NCBI GenBank assembly: GCA_028583605.1
Contig: CM053329.1
Location: forward strand, 1,736,001 to 1,800,000
DNA: 64,000 bases
From: Dastarcus helophoroides
Lineage: Eukaryota; Arthropoda; Insecta; Coleoptera; Bothrideridae
Direction: 5' to 3'
The position numbers and the translations under genes were made by a program. Position 1 is the stretch's first letter. Every line of letters begins with the position of its first letter. A model generated the notes under the pieces. The model was not told the origin of the DNA and searched no databases. It worked only from the letters and a program-made list of their open reading frames with translations. Below are positions 44,135 through 57,289 of this stretch, one piece after another.

Positions 44135-44550
44135 CTTTTCATTTTAATATAGGCATCTATTTAAAAATCTTTTATAACACGAACTAAAAATTATACGGGT
44201 TTTGATTGTAAAAGTGCAAATTAAAGTTGGCGTGGAAACTTTCTCAGTTGTTTGTAGTTCTGTCGTTTGGAATTGGTGAAGCACACATTTCTGGAGGAAA
44301 AATGCTTTCTTCTGATATCTGTGCATGTCTCAACTATGTAATCACAGTTTTCTTGTACAAGAACATTCTGAGGTTGGGTGGACACAAAGTCTTTCACAAA
44401 ATAATCGGAAAGTTCACATGGAGACAACAACGATAGTCCAAAAAGATGTCGTAACCATTTTCCAGTGTCAGAATCGGAACGGCAATCCTCACTCAAACCC
44501 AGTGCTTGAATTTTTCTAAGACCAAGACCGTGCTTGTAAATATTTTGCAT
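44135..44550 (-). pseudogene. MULE-type transposase, C-terminal fragment
   Basis: The minus strand encodes LGLRKIQALGLSEDCRSDSD, then GKWLRHLFGLSLLSPCELSD and VLVQENCDYIVETCTDI. After a one-base slip it reads FPPEMCASPIPNDRTTNN, a stop where Cys or Ala-Cys is expected, then ESFHANFNLHFYNQNPYN. 'TNNxxESFHxxFN' downstream of a 'WLKxxFGLxxLxPxEVxDxF' stretch is characteristic of the end of insect MULE transposases. The catalytic DDE core upstream is missing. It lies directly after the RTE-like LINE tail, in the opposite orientation. Confidence 0.75.
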
Positions 44551-44905
44551 TTACAATTAAATATCTCCACACTATCACACTAGTTTTTGTTGTGTACGCA
44601 GAAGAAAATTTGAAATTTTCTGCAAGTAAATCACGGCTACGCTAACTTTTAATTATATGTATATTTCTATACTACTATTACTTTGAACAACTAATGGCAC
44701 AGAATAAAAGTGGTTAAATGAAAGATTAAAATTCTAACCTTAATCCTCCCTAATCATCAGGGAATGTGTTTTGCTGAGTTGATCCACACTTTTTGGGGAC
44801 ATTCATATTCATTTAGATCCCTATTTAGGGATCACTGTATTTGAGCATTTTGCCCAGTTATGCTCCTTGCAATATGTAAGAAAAAATATGGTATCCCATT
44901 TAAAA

Positions 44906-45032
44906 AGCGATGAAGAAAGGAAAATTAAAATTTTTGTACGTGAAAATGTATCCTTCGTGCCATGGTACAATTCAACATTATATTTTTACATTGTCTTAAT
45001 TACCGTTTGTTGCTGAGATATTGCACTGTCCC
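44906..45032 (-). repeat. Right inverted arm around the 42.8-44.5 kb block
   Basis: Its reverse complement shares GGGACAGTGCAATATCTCAG-like, TTGTACCATGG-like and AATTTTAATTTTCCTTTCTT-like stretches with 41689-41812. Confidence 0.7.
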
Positions 45033-46589
45033 GCTCCCTGGTGAAAACCCTGTATAGTGGAATAATATTTGTCTGGGCTAAAATGTGTTCCTTCATCTAA
45101 GATCCTCAGTGTCTAAAGTGAGCTTGAAACTTTACAGGTTTAAGTTTGTAATATTGTGGCTCAACCATGACATAAGTTGAGAGCTGTAGCAAATTAAGAT
45201 ATTAACTTGTGACAGCTCATAGTCAGCGAGACTAAAGTTTTAACTGATAGTATTAACCTAATTTTAAGTAATTCTAAAAGCTGATATGTATTCATCAGCA
45301 TAAAATTAATTGCTGCATTAAAAAAAAAATTATAACTGTTCAGTCTTCTACTACTAAACAAAGTTTTTGTTACTTATTTACGTATCTTACTATTGGTAAG
45401 ATGTTCCTTAAACTGAGGCACTTCCAAATTCCTTGATTGTTTACATTTCTTCTTACAATTGTTTTAAACTGAATGAGTTGTCATTACATTCAAGCTCAAC
45501 AGAATTATGGGTCAACGGGCAAGCAAGCAACTGCCAACGCTAAACTGGAGATACTAGCCACCAATATTGAGCCCAACATGCCTTATGCCAATGTCGCTGG
45601 CTTAAAAGATACAGGGTGTTCAAAAAATAAATTTTATTCTAAAATTGCTAAATAATTAAAAAGGTTTTGATGCTATAAATTTAATATTTGAAAATTATAT
45701 GTTCTTTGGTGTAAGAATTACGAATTTTAGGTTTATTTTGACCGTACCCGTAGAGAGCACTGCTTTCACATTATTATTTAGGTAACTTAAAACTTATTTC
45801 TTTTATCTATTGAGTTATACTTAAAACAAATGGACATTACAAAATAACGACAAATTCTATAAAGAATAGGTACTCTTTTTAGGTCATCTAAATCTATCGG
45901 TTTTTTCGTAATTTTCGTAAGATTCAATGTATTTTGATATGATTTTTTTAATCATAAATTTTGCAAAGATACGAAGTAGCAATATAAGCAGCAGTAAGTA
46001 ACAATAACAATTATTATAACAGAGACAATGACAAATTTTTCAAACCGATTGTTGGAAGTATCTATCACCTATTTCAATAAATTTTAAATTTCATTTTTCT
46101 AAATATCGAAATAAAAAAGTTTCTGTTATTTTTAAATGTAGGGAAAAGGGGGCATAACCGAATAGCGGGGTAAATCTAAATTTATATATCAAAACTATTA
46201 CTGACATCCGCCATTTAATGGGTAAAACAAATCTGTTAGTCATAAATCTGTTTATAAAACGAAGATGCATCGTTAGAAAGTAATTTTTATTAGTAATTTT
46301 TGCTTTACTCTTATTTAAAGATTCCCGATCTAATTTACGGTCATTTCTAAAGTTCCAGCAAATGATATTGCTTATAAACGTAGTTTCTAATTTTTTGTGC
46401 AACCGATATAAGTTTCACTTTGTATGCTTTTTGTTATTCTAATAATATTATCATGCATTTTAGTTTGATTTTAGTATTGCATATAGCAAAAAAGTATGTT
46501 GAGACCACATTACATAACAAAATTCATACAAACGTTACATCGTTGAATTCGGGACTCCTTAAAGTATACAAATATAGAAAAATATACCG
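45033..46589. other. AT-rich DNA; one short repeat-like patch
   Basis: A GC-richer patch at 45480-45620 is open for 45 codons on the plus strand, but it ends in ACAGGGTGTTCAAAAAAT, the style of an insect dispersed repeat. I read it as repeat DNA and not a gene. Nothing else is recognised. Confidence 0.4.
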
Positions 46590-46689
46590 GGTGTTTCATT
46601 AAAAAAAATTGACACTTATGTCACACCTCCGACCGTAATGACGTCACGATCCTGAAATACATGTCAAGAAATTCTAAAAATTTCGCTGA

Positions 46690-47123
46690 ATACAGTGTCG
46701 AAAACCCCAAGTTGATACGAGGCCCCGTTCGGCTGTAATCGAGCCGTTCCAGGACTTTTGCCCAACCCAGTATATATTAACTTCGGATGGTTCCAGTATT
46801 TCTCGATGGAACGTGAAGGATCCCCAAATACGCTGTAGGGTCGACCAACAGTCGATGTATAAGCATGTAGCCATCAACCCTCAGCATTTGGAGGGCTAAT
46901 TCTATTGTCTTGTTCTTTCCAAGCCCTTAATTTATTTTTCTAACCTACTTTCTATCATATTCTTCAATCAGTGGGAGACCTCACCTGGTGTACCCCTCGA
47001 GGATACCCAAGAACACCTTCCTCAGCGTTGGCTCCAATATTTATCTAGAGATTGGAGAAATTTCGAATCTGTCTATGCTTTTCATCCAGGAGAAAGTAAC
47101 GCGTTAGCAAAAGGAAAGTAGAT
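46690..47123 (+). other. GC-richer patch with two unidentified open stretches
   Basis: From about 46690 to 46898 one plus frame stays open for about 70 codons without a Met start (includes QYILTSDGSSISRWNVKD and VDQQSMYKHVAINPQHLEG). A second open stretch from about 46960 to 47123 reads QWETSPGVPLEDTQEHLPQ and LSRDWRNFESVYAFHPGE. Neither is a family I recognise. ACCGGGTGTTTCATTA just upstream (46588) looks like a repeat head, so a decayed transposon is as likely as a host exon. Confidence 0.35.
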
Positions 47124-50100
47124 AAGTACAGTTTTTATCTATCCGGACAGTTGCCTTATCGCCCGTGCACCGTAATGGTGTTTTTTGTTGTCACTTTAAA
47201 TTTGATTATGGGTTAAACTAATTTGGATTCCTATTATGCATTTTTAAGAACGCATTCTTTTATTGAATCTCATATTTAGTAGCTTTGTAATTTTGTTATT
47301 GATTGCAATTGTTTTACCAAATATGTGTGTAATCTCACTAATTTTTATCGTAAGTTAAATTTTTAGTCAGTAGTTTCAGATTTTGAATTGAGATTGTAAT
47401 TTTATAGTTTATGCCTTCAGCATATTTTTTTAAACATTTTGAAACTTTTGTGTATTAGTTAGATTCTAGATTTCTCATACTAGTTTCGTACTTTTGAGTG
47501 ATTTTTTAACTTATTGTGAAAAGGATGCGTCTTTTAAATAAGAAGGTTATATTTAATTAAGTCTTATTTAGGACTTGACAGATGAGGTGTTACCGCTTTT
47601 TTTAAGACTGTGATATTTAAACGCTATAATGTACCTGACGTTTATTGGCAGCATTTATCAGAATTTTTATTGATATACATCTTGAATCCTCTATTTGAAA
47701 TATTTGGGTTTCTTTACTATTTGCGCAGTAGCTTCTTCATTCTTGTAAGTATAATGTTATGACTATAGACTACATCATCACTCTCAACAAGGTAGATCAT
47801 ATAAAAAGAGTGGCAACTAGAATAACTATGGCAGGCAGAACTTCTAAATATTTCTGTTTGTGAATTACGCCATCTAGAAGTAAGTAGTCTAGCTTCCGTC
47901 TTAAGTATCTTTTGGTAATTTTTCTACATACGTTTTGATAGGTAAATTGCGTGATTCAAAATTACCTGGCGGCCCATTTAGGTATTATTTTAGACGTCGT
48001 GTCGCGCAGTTACCGATTTTTAGTCCTTTTAAGCGGAATGAGGACTAACAATACTTTTCATTCGTTGAAACTTGTAAATTTTCAGGAAATTTTTCACCCG
48101 TTATATCGTCATATCGGCCCTAAGTAGGGTTCCTCACAGGGGTGTACGATTCCCAGCCTGTTACAAGAATAGGCTCTTGCTCATTCCCCAATGCTAGCCG
48201 GCGAAAGTAAAGGAAATTATTCCATGCACTAGTAGTGGTATTTAAAAGAATTTTTCTAAATTCGTAATTACTTAGCCACGATTCCTTTACTGGGAAAAAA
48301 TACCGTAACAACGTTTAAAATTGATAGGAAAAACTCAACATTTTTGGAAAAAGAAAAAACAAATTTTGAGTTTAGTTTTATTTCGAAATCTGAAGAACAC
48401 AATTAAAAATTAATATTTTAAACTTGAAATTTTAAAAAGAAAGTTGTAATTTTTGGGAACGATAGAAAGGAAAAGAAAACTAACTATAGTTCATTCCGAA
48501 TTTTTTCAGGCGAACTATTCATTTTAATTCACAAAAAACTATTCACTAAAGGGAATATAACGCCTATTGCAACTGCATACTTAAATCAAAATTGTATAAT
48601 TTGTAAATTTTAACATTTTTTTGTCAGGTTTTGTCAAGCAATATTTTCCGATTTGTTTGCTTCGCAGACAATGTCCCATGGACGAGTTTACAGCATACCC
48701 AGCATACCAACGTAACGAATAAATTCTATAAAATCGCGACCAAACATATTTACAAAAAAATGCGTGGACAGGTCGATTTTTATTTCTAAATTGCCACTTA
48801 AACATGTATCTTTCAACCCCCCATTCTTCACCCCTCAGAGCTAGCAACCTCAATGCGATACCTCGATTAATAGATCTTTTTATGCTTAATGCAACAAAAA
48901 AAGTTTTTTAAAATCGGTTTATAAATAATGGAGATACTTGCCAAAATATTAGCATGTTAGCAATGTTCTGCATCGCAGTTAACGTCAACCTGCGCGCATG
49001 GGACGAGTTTGCGTCAAAATCTCAGCATACTGGTATAAGTTTGTCGTGGGTTCTAATTTACGTTTTCAGAGTTTTTAATATTGGATAAACGTTTGTCGGA
49101 CTTTGTTTATTTCGTAAATGCACAATCCTATGTTTGGCTGTTGGTTGGCTACTGATTGCACAAAAAAATCTACCATTGACCATTTTCGAGCTTTGTTCCC
49201 AGCGTATACATATCTCGGTAAATGGCATGAAGAAAACAAGTGAAAGCTTCAGGTAAGTCAAAGGTACTTGCAAAGAAACAGAAGAATAATTTACATAGAC
49301 CATCAGCAATAGGAAAAAGAAAAAACGGGATGGCTTAGTACTGAAATTGGAAAACACATTCCAGAGTCACAAATAAAAGAACTCCTAGGTCACCGTCATT
49401 AGAACTAACTGACCTGCGTACAGTGATCCAAAAGGTGAAAAGAGTAAGGCTTGTGATTTCGCTTAGATTTTTGTCAATTAATTATCTCTTTATTGCTAAG
49501 ATGTCATTTAACATGACAATTTAATTGCTCTTTAAATTCCTTCATTTTTTAGATTACTTAGTATAATTGTTAAAAAAATAAATTTTCATTACTTCCACTT
49601 GTGCAAAATATTGCCAAGTTCAACAAAATTAAGTGTGAAGCCAACGATCGTCAACAAGTATAGATAGTCCATATAAATACTAAGTAACAAAATATATTTT
49701 TTTCCTATTGAACATCAGTGATTTAATTATGGTTAATAATTTGTAGTAAAAAAAGCATTGGAACAACTCTCATGTTTTCAATCACTCGCAACGTTTCTTT
49801 GACCCAAATAGTTAAAGTATTGAAGGCACTTTGGCGTCGTCAGTGCTCAATATATATATAAAGATATGGTATAAAAATATTTACAACAACATAAAAATAC
49901 TTCTGAAGTGGGGGTTAATCTAGATTTCTAATCTGAAATTTTCAGAGGCACGAAACCCTTACCGTGTTTCTATGGTTTGAATAATTCATAAAAGTAACTT
50001 TTATAAAAAGAGAAAACTATAAATAAGGACCAACCGGTTAACAACATGCCAGTAACACATCGAGGTTTTATAGTATTTTCTCAGTCCAAACGACGGAAAG

Positions 50101-52400
50101 ATGCGACATTAGATGCAGTTATTTTCATGCCCGAGTAGTCAAGAAACGTTGCTGGAGAAAATATTGCACAAGATGGCTAATAAATTGTCAAAGCTCAACA
50201 TAACCCTAAGCATTAAGAAAAGTCTGAAAATTTTAAAACGAAGCTGACAAAAACAACAGCTTTTAGGAGAAAAAGTATCTAATTTTTAAATATCTACCCT
50301 AATCAACTTATCCGTCATGTGAGTTTGATATTTTATTATATGTATTTTAATTTTACATTCTGCTTCTTTATTTCTTGTTAAATAAAAAACATTAAATCTA
50401 TATGCCAAACGCAAAATAATATATGACTGATAACACCTACGGATTTTATCTAGTCACTATGTGTTATGTCTGAACAAATTTAGTCGAAGTCAATGTAAAT
50501 TAACAAAGCGTAATAATTAGTTATAGATATGAAAGAAATGATTAATATGTTATCAATTATATTACCTGGGCAATATGAATAATGGTTAAATTGAGGCGAT
50601 AAATACAGAATTATGATTGAAGTTATTAAATAGGCTGTGGAATAATAAAAACGTATTTAATAATTTGTTATAAACTTAGTTATTAGTGGGAGTATTATTC
50701 ATCATGATCGGGCAGTATGTGTTAAATAATAATTATTTCTCGCACTGTTCAATTATTTTGAATAATGCTATTAAGCCTATCTAAAGAAACCCAAAACATA
50801 CAGCAAAATTTTCAAGTGAAGGCAAATTATTTATTCACTTTTTTTTATAAGTACTACCTAATATATTGCTAATATTTGCATGTCAGTGTTTAAGTAAAAT
50901 ATAGGGAAACAAATCAATTTAAAGGGAAATTTAAAGTTTAACTTTAAAAATGGTATTTCTTTCTAACATTTTAAAATTAAAATGGAAAATAATTTAATTT
51001 TTTCTTTAAATGTTCCGATTTTTATAATTTCTCTGGCGCAATCCTATTATGTTACGAGTAGGGCATGTTTTGTTTAGATTTAGAAATGATATTTAATATA
51101 AATATTATAATAATGTTGTTTTTGTAAAATTATATTATTATTTAATTTGTCATTGGTTAATAAATATTCAAATTGTGATATATTATTGAGCATTTTTTTT
51201 AGGTAAATATGATTTTATTAACTATTATTAAAATAATGCCATAAAGTGTGAAAAAAATGACAGCATTTTTAAATAGAAACAGTTATTTTGAAATATAGAT
51301 GCAAATAAAATAATTAACACTACATTCTCGAATTATAACAAATATGACATTTGACGGAGGGTTAAATTGTAAATTTTCAGAAAAAATTCGAAATCTAGAG
51401 ATAAAGCTCGATACTTGTAATTAAACTGTTTTTAAATTTTTGAGTTTAAGATTAAAAACCAGAATTTCACGAAAAGAGTAGAAACTTGTACCCACAAGTA
51501 TTTTAAAAATATTTCGTAGAAGCTATACACATTGGCTGTATTTATCGTACTACATAATAACAATTATATGTATAACGAAATATTGGCAATAACAAAAATG
51601 AACAGTCGAAATTGAACCGCAAAAATACAGCCCTAGAACAACAAAATATAGCAAGTGCCGCTTAAAAGACCACTTTAATTTAAATAACATGGAATTCTAC
51701 GTGAAATTTGAAATTTAACCACATTTATTCAAAACATACTCTTAATTATTAATACAGACCGAATCTTAGACACAACCAAATAAGATAAAAAAGGTGAGAA
51801 AAATATGAAATTAGGCAAAAATAAACAGCTAAAAAAAGCACTAAAAAGGCAAAAAACATTAATAGGTCCAAACCTAATTAACAAGACAAAAAATTATTGA
51901 CAATTTTGAATATTGCAACTACGAATTAAATGTCTCTCAGTATTTTCCATTGTAAAATTTGTGCGTCTTCACGGGAATAAATCCGCATAATTTAAAAAGT
52001 TTGTCTCTATATCGCCAGACAATGTCCAAATTACATCATTCTTATTCGGTAACGAGCTGTTGCTTCTATCAGCATTAGTCAAAGTCTAAAAATTCTTTCA
52101 TAAGATCGATATTTTGAAAGAATGTACATCTTTTTCAATATAACCAAATTCTGGAAAAATAATGCAGTAAATTATTTGTACGATAAAAATCATAAACAAC
52201 ATACTCGTAGTTTTTTTCTCCTTTAGGGGGAACTTACTTTCCCAGGTATTTTTGCAATAAAAGAATTACGAAAATTGGGACTACTTAATTTGTCTAGAGT
52301 TCTAATAAAAATGTATACACATTTTTTAAAAGGGTTTGCCTAATAGATTTGTTTTTATTTATTTTTTTTTTTTTTTGATTAACGACGAATGTGATGTTGC
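47124..52400. other. AT-rich, probably intergenic or intronic DNA
   Basis: No gene or bounded element is recognised in about 5 kb. Weak reverse-transcriptase-tail-like words near 47800-48060 (FRYYFRRRVAQLPIF) are too poor to call. A poly-T run lies at about 52365-52376. Confidence 0.4.
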
Positions 52401-52603
52401 AATGATACCGGAGCGAAATAAATATATTTTCAATTTTCCCGCTTTTGACGACACTTGCTGCATCAAAGCGCTAGGCACCCCTATTGAGTGAATTGTGATT
52501 CACTCAAGTCCCTCTGGAGTAAAATCAGTTCCCTCTCTGCTGTCGTCGTCGTCAGTACTCCACCAGCGCAAGATTTCTCCAACCGTCGAGAATCTTCAGC
52601 CGG
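52401..52603 (+). repeat. Direct repeat, left (LTR-like)
   Basis: It matches 53501-53703 with few differences; both contain CTGTCGTCGTCGTCAGTACT and diverge after CTTCAGCCG. Confidence 0.92.
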
Positions 52604-53500
52604 CCCTAGCAGACCCAACCGACTCGAGCTACCAGATGTTCCCCTACACCTATTTTTTTTGAAGAGCCACTGATATTTACACATCGCCGGACGCTCGAAG
52701 TATAGTACAGTGCTGTGCTGTGTATGTGCCGTGAGTGTAAGTGAAAGCCCGACCTTTTCAAGGCCTAACTTAACCAACCCACATAATGTTCTCTTAAACA
52801 ATGTTTAGGATTAAGTTAGATTAGGTAAACATTGTTAATATGATTAGGCAACCATTGTTCGTAGATTTAAGTTAGATTAAGAAGTGCAGTGCGCGAGAGT
52901 AGTGTAGTGCAGTGCTAGTGACCGCGCATTACCAGCGACCAATACGACACCAGGACCAACTCGACGCCAGGACCCGAACTACGACTGCTTCGTGATCGAG
53001 AGGAACCATTTTCTCTTCACCTTCCTCTTGCGAGGACCAACTTTCGTTTCTTTCCAGCCATTTCCAGATGACTCACTTTCTCTCTGGCGGAGTCCCCATT
53101 GACTCTCGCCAACCTTTGGAGAACACTTTCCTCGCCATAATTTCTTCTTTTTCGTCAAGAGGAGCCATTGCTCTTCAGCAGAGGCCCCATTGCCTTTCGC
53201 CGTCTTTTCCAAGGACCCATTTCCAAGCAAAAGACACCAGCTAAGAATAAGTAGCAGCCAGGTCACGAAGCTGTCACTACACCACATCTTTGAAGAAGAT
53301 GTCCGCGAGGAAGACTGTGGTCACATCCTTACCCGAGGCGTGACAGCTATCTTCGATAAGATAGCCATTTTTATGTTAGGTTAAGTTAGATTTAAGACTT
53401 TTGTATTTTGTTGTTTAAAAATAAATGCTGGGGGAAGCAGCGCCACACTATCACCGCGAAAATTCACTTTCACCAGAGTGTCGTCACCGGAGGGAGGGAG

Positions 53501-53703
53501 AATGATACCGGAGCGAAATAAATATATTATCAATTTTCCCGCTTTTGACGACCCTCGCTGCATCAAAGCGCTAGGCACCCCTAATGAGTGAATTGTGATT
53601 TACTCAAGTCCCTTGGGAGTAAAATCAGTTCCCTCTCTGCTGTCGTCGTCGTCAGTACTCCACCAGCGCAAGATTTCTCCAACCGTCGAGAATCTTCAGC
53701 CGC
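53501..53703 (+). repeat. Direct repeat, right (LTR-like)
   Basis: It is the partner of 52401-52603. TCAAAGCGCTAGGC inside it is mirrored as GCCTAGCGCTTTGA shortly after its end (about 53732). Confidence 0.92.
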
Positions 53704-53790
53704 CCAGTTCCCATTGCGACCTTTGCTCATTTGCCTAGCGCTTTGACCGACATTTTCGCCCAAATTGGCCGTTCCTCCCGGTCAATCCTT

Positions 53791-56700
53791 CTAAAAATAT
53801 GTTATCACGACTAACGCGGTATCAGCATAACATGAGGCTTTGTGCATGTAATTGAAATTAGCACAATGTTTTTTCTTCTGAAAAAATTGTTTGCTATGAT
53901 ATAATTCATCTTGTTACAAAAGGTTTTTCAAGATCTACAATTAAACGATTTTTTCCAGTTGACTTCAAACTATATGGTTAATCAGAGCACTTTGTTTTGC
54001 TGGAGGCATTCTTCACACAATTGCACAAGACAGTGTAAAGATAAATTTTAGAAAATGATTATCCTTCGGTTAATGTTATTATTTTACCTCTACATCTGTT
54101 TTTACTTAGAAATTAAGATAAATATAAGCAACCTAATTTAATTTTCATGTGCCAGAATAGCAGGAAATCTTAAAAGGGTCTGGGTGGGTCATAATAGTAA
54201 TTGTTTTTAAATTACATTTTTTTTAAATTTATACTTGAAGCTTCTTAATGTTATGTTAGGATGGCCAAAAACCGCTGCGTATGTCATTACTCTTATTTTA
54301 TCAAGTACATATTTCTGCTTAAATTCTTCAGAAGTGTAAATATACTTGGAAAAATCCATAGAAAAGGTTAAATACGCACGAATTTTCTTCAAAATAGATC
54401 CAAATCTTGTATAAAAAGGCAAAAAACAAGCGAAATTGAAAATGAGACATAAAACACGTCAAAGAAAGTGAAAAGGTAGGATCATAGGATTTTACCTAAA
54501 ATCCAGCCTCGAATGATTAAGAATTCGAAGTCGAAGTTAAGTAAACACCATATAATAATAATTAAATATTATTAATTATTTTAAAAGAAAGCACAACTTT
54601 TATTTATTTCGGTCTAAGAGGGCCTTCTGCAATGACTTCATGAGGTAATTATCCCGAGTTGTCCGATGTTGATTACATTTATCAAGATCACAATAAATTT
54701 AATAAAAATTAGAGGCCTAACGAAATTTAGAACGTACCAAGTTAAGTATTGGAGCACGTTATTAAATAGTTGCTAGCCAATTTACTCCTAAGTTTTTAAT
54801 ACCATTATCCGAAAATTTAATTCTTATAAACGGCAACTGTCCCTTTGCGAAAATATATAAAAACTTTGTGTGGGTAATTATGTCGCCTGCTAGCACAAAA
54901 AAATTGGGACCGCATTTTCTACATACCAATTTCAGCGATGAACCAATTTCTGTAAAGCCATTCCAGAAAAAATATCCATTTGGTTAATTAAAATTGGATT
55001 GAAAGTCCTTTAAATGAAAGTGGAGAAACTTATTACAATAGCCTAAATACTTCTGTAGTGTCACACTGAGAGCTGTTCGACTCTAGGAAAATCTCAATAC
55101 AGTGAGAAACCCGCATGTGTTTGTGTAAATAGCTGTAAAGCTCAAAACGCCATTAACAACGTTTAAATTGGTGAGCGCTGTGAGCTTGAAAAATATAAAG
55201 GCGGCTGGAACATTAGAGAGAACAATTATTCATGAGAACTGGACCAAGTCTGTTAACGACAAGTTGCCCTAATTTAAATGGAAATTTGAATTATTTCCAC
55301 CCACACTGGAATAAAGAAAAAATGGAGAGTGATTATTATTTGAAACAGTGTATCAGGAAAGAAAAGACGGTTTATCGTTTCAACGTTAATTGGAAAATAT
55401 TAATTCTTTACTTTTCATACACTAAAGCTCAAATATTTTAAAATATGGTAGAATGCATAACAATGAAATATTAACGTCAATGATTGCTTTGAAATCTCAG
55501 TTTAACTTATATTTGATCGACTCTTGTTAGTCGATGTAATTTAAGCTAAGGGTAGTAAGATGGTTTATTCCTCCTATTTCAAAGCAAAAGCCCAAATAAT
55601 TGGGCAGACAAATCACACGAACAAATCTACTCAAAGAATGCCAACTCGGAGTAAAATATATTTCGCATTGATTGAAAGCAACACATAAATTGGAATGGGG
55701 CAAACGATTTACGGTAGGGTTTATTGCTTTAATTCGACGAAGCGGCATGATATAGGGTAGTGGTTTGTATTTCGCACACTACCTCTAGGGTTTGGTAAAC
55801 AAATCAACATGACTTACTGCGTAAATCAGAGCACTGCTTGTTTGAGAGCACATCCAACTTATTCTCAATTCGAACAGAGATGTCTCGAAAATAGGTTAAA
55901 TGCAAATTGGGAACTATCTGTCTTGTGCACTATAAGAGCCCTATTTTCTCAATCAAAAAACACCAGCACTAGAATTTAACAGTTTAATATTATTAAACAT
56001 TATTGTTTGTCCACTCTGATCAAGCTAATGATTCTGCACTAGTTTTATTATTTTTAGTTAAAAATTACCACTTCAGCAACTGAAATGTTATTCTCCAACT
56101 TCGTGTTTACTAATTTATTTAGTATATTTTAAATAAGATAATTTTTTAATTAAAATGAAATTTCGAAAAAATTGTTTATTAAGACAGGAATACAATATAA
56201 ATTAAGTACATACAAGGTTCGACAAATTACATATCAATAGTTTTTTATTGGTGTAAGCGATATCTATCTGAGCTAATAGATCTTTATTAATGTTGACGCC
56301 AAAGGGAGATCTGCAGGAATATTTTGGTTTGGTTTAAGCTAAGCTTACTCTGAATATATTTCCCAACACAAAGTACTCCTGGAAAAGAATTTGTCAAAAA
56401 AAAAGCTAAAACACTCGATTTTGTTTGAAATGGGAATGAGGCAAAAATTAAATCAAATTTTATACAAATAAAACAATGAAAATACCTTTAGTTAAATAAA
56501 ATCGATTTAGGTTTTGCATTTTTCGAGAAATGTTATAAATGAAACTTCAAGACTTCGTAACTTCTAAACGAATGATTATTGTTGTAGAGTGAGGTATCCC
56601 AACCTTTTGAACTATGAATGTATCGGTGTATGGTAAACGGTGATGGAATAGGGTTATTTGTAGCACCTTATAAAATAACGTACAGTCAGTTTGAATGTAC

Positions 56701-57280
56701 TCATAAAATCTAGACAACATCATCATTGTGACGCCTTGCGTAACCAAAACCATTGCTTATGATTTCTATCGTAAAGAGAATTCTAAGACCTTTCATATGA
56801 ATGGTCACAACACCCACTTTCCCTGTTTACATTGAAAGGGGTTATGTTCGTGAGGGTAGGGGGTTGACGTAAAGAATTTCAATTTGACATGAAAAGATGT
56901 CCCCCTTAATACTTAACTTTATCTGTTCTAGGAAATTTTGTTGATACGCACAATATGGCAAATATTTGAGATGGATCGTTTCAACTGAAACGCCTTGTAT
57001 AAACTGCGTTACACTGCCAATACAATTAGGAGCACTTCATTAATTTCATTATTTTATCTCCACTAGGCATGTCGATTCTTTACGAAAATAATTGATCTTT
57101 GAATCGATTCGAATCAAAACCAATAATCGATTCTTACATAAATTAGGCGTTGAAAAATCAATCTCTGATTAATCGATCTATTAGTTAATTATTTTAAAGA
57201 AAAATCTAAATTATAGTGAATTAGTCTACAGACACATCAAGATTAAGACCTGCATCAAAATCATAAACCTTAATACAAAG
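53791..57280. other. AT-rich DNA without recognised gene
   Basis: No gene is recognised. The stretch at about 56540-57010 uses phrases common in insect dispersed repeats (TAACTTCTAAACGAATG; ACGCCTTGTATAAAC). GAATCGATTCGAATC near 57091 may be the subterminal region of the hAT relic that follows. Confidence 0.4.
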
Positions 57281-57289
57281 ATTAAAGTG

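Larger units (their letters stand above)
52401..53703. mobile_element. Possible miniature LTR element (direct repeats with polypurine tract)
   Basis: Two direct repeats of about 203 bp (52401-52603 and 53501-53703), exactly 1100 bp apart, start AATGATACCGGAGCGAAAT. The second is preceded by the purine run GGAGGGAGGGAG, as a polypurine tract precedes a 3' LTR. The interior is GC-richer than the flanks and lacks any pol motif. It contains several related phrases around CCATTTTCTCTTCACC, CCATTGCTCTTCAGC and CCATTGCCTTTCGCC. No convincing primer-binding site or target duplication was found, and GC-richness runs on to about 53790, so a tandem duplication or part of a larger element is an alternative. 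Confidence 0.5.

Noticed and set aside
45473..45655. Plus-strand 60-codon open frame
   Set aside because: It runs into an ACAGGGTGTTC repeat-type motif and shows no domain; most likely dispersed repeat DNA.
47760..48065. Words resembling the tail of a LINE reverse transcriptase (FRYYFRRRVAQLPIF)
   Set aside because: The upstream part does not align with any expected block and there are several stops; similarity is too weak.
52481..53384. Several open frames of 60-106 codons on both strands
   Set aside because: They lie in the GC-richer direct-repeat element, overlap on both strands, recur with the repeat and have no recognisable domain.
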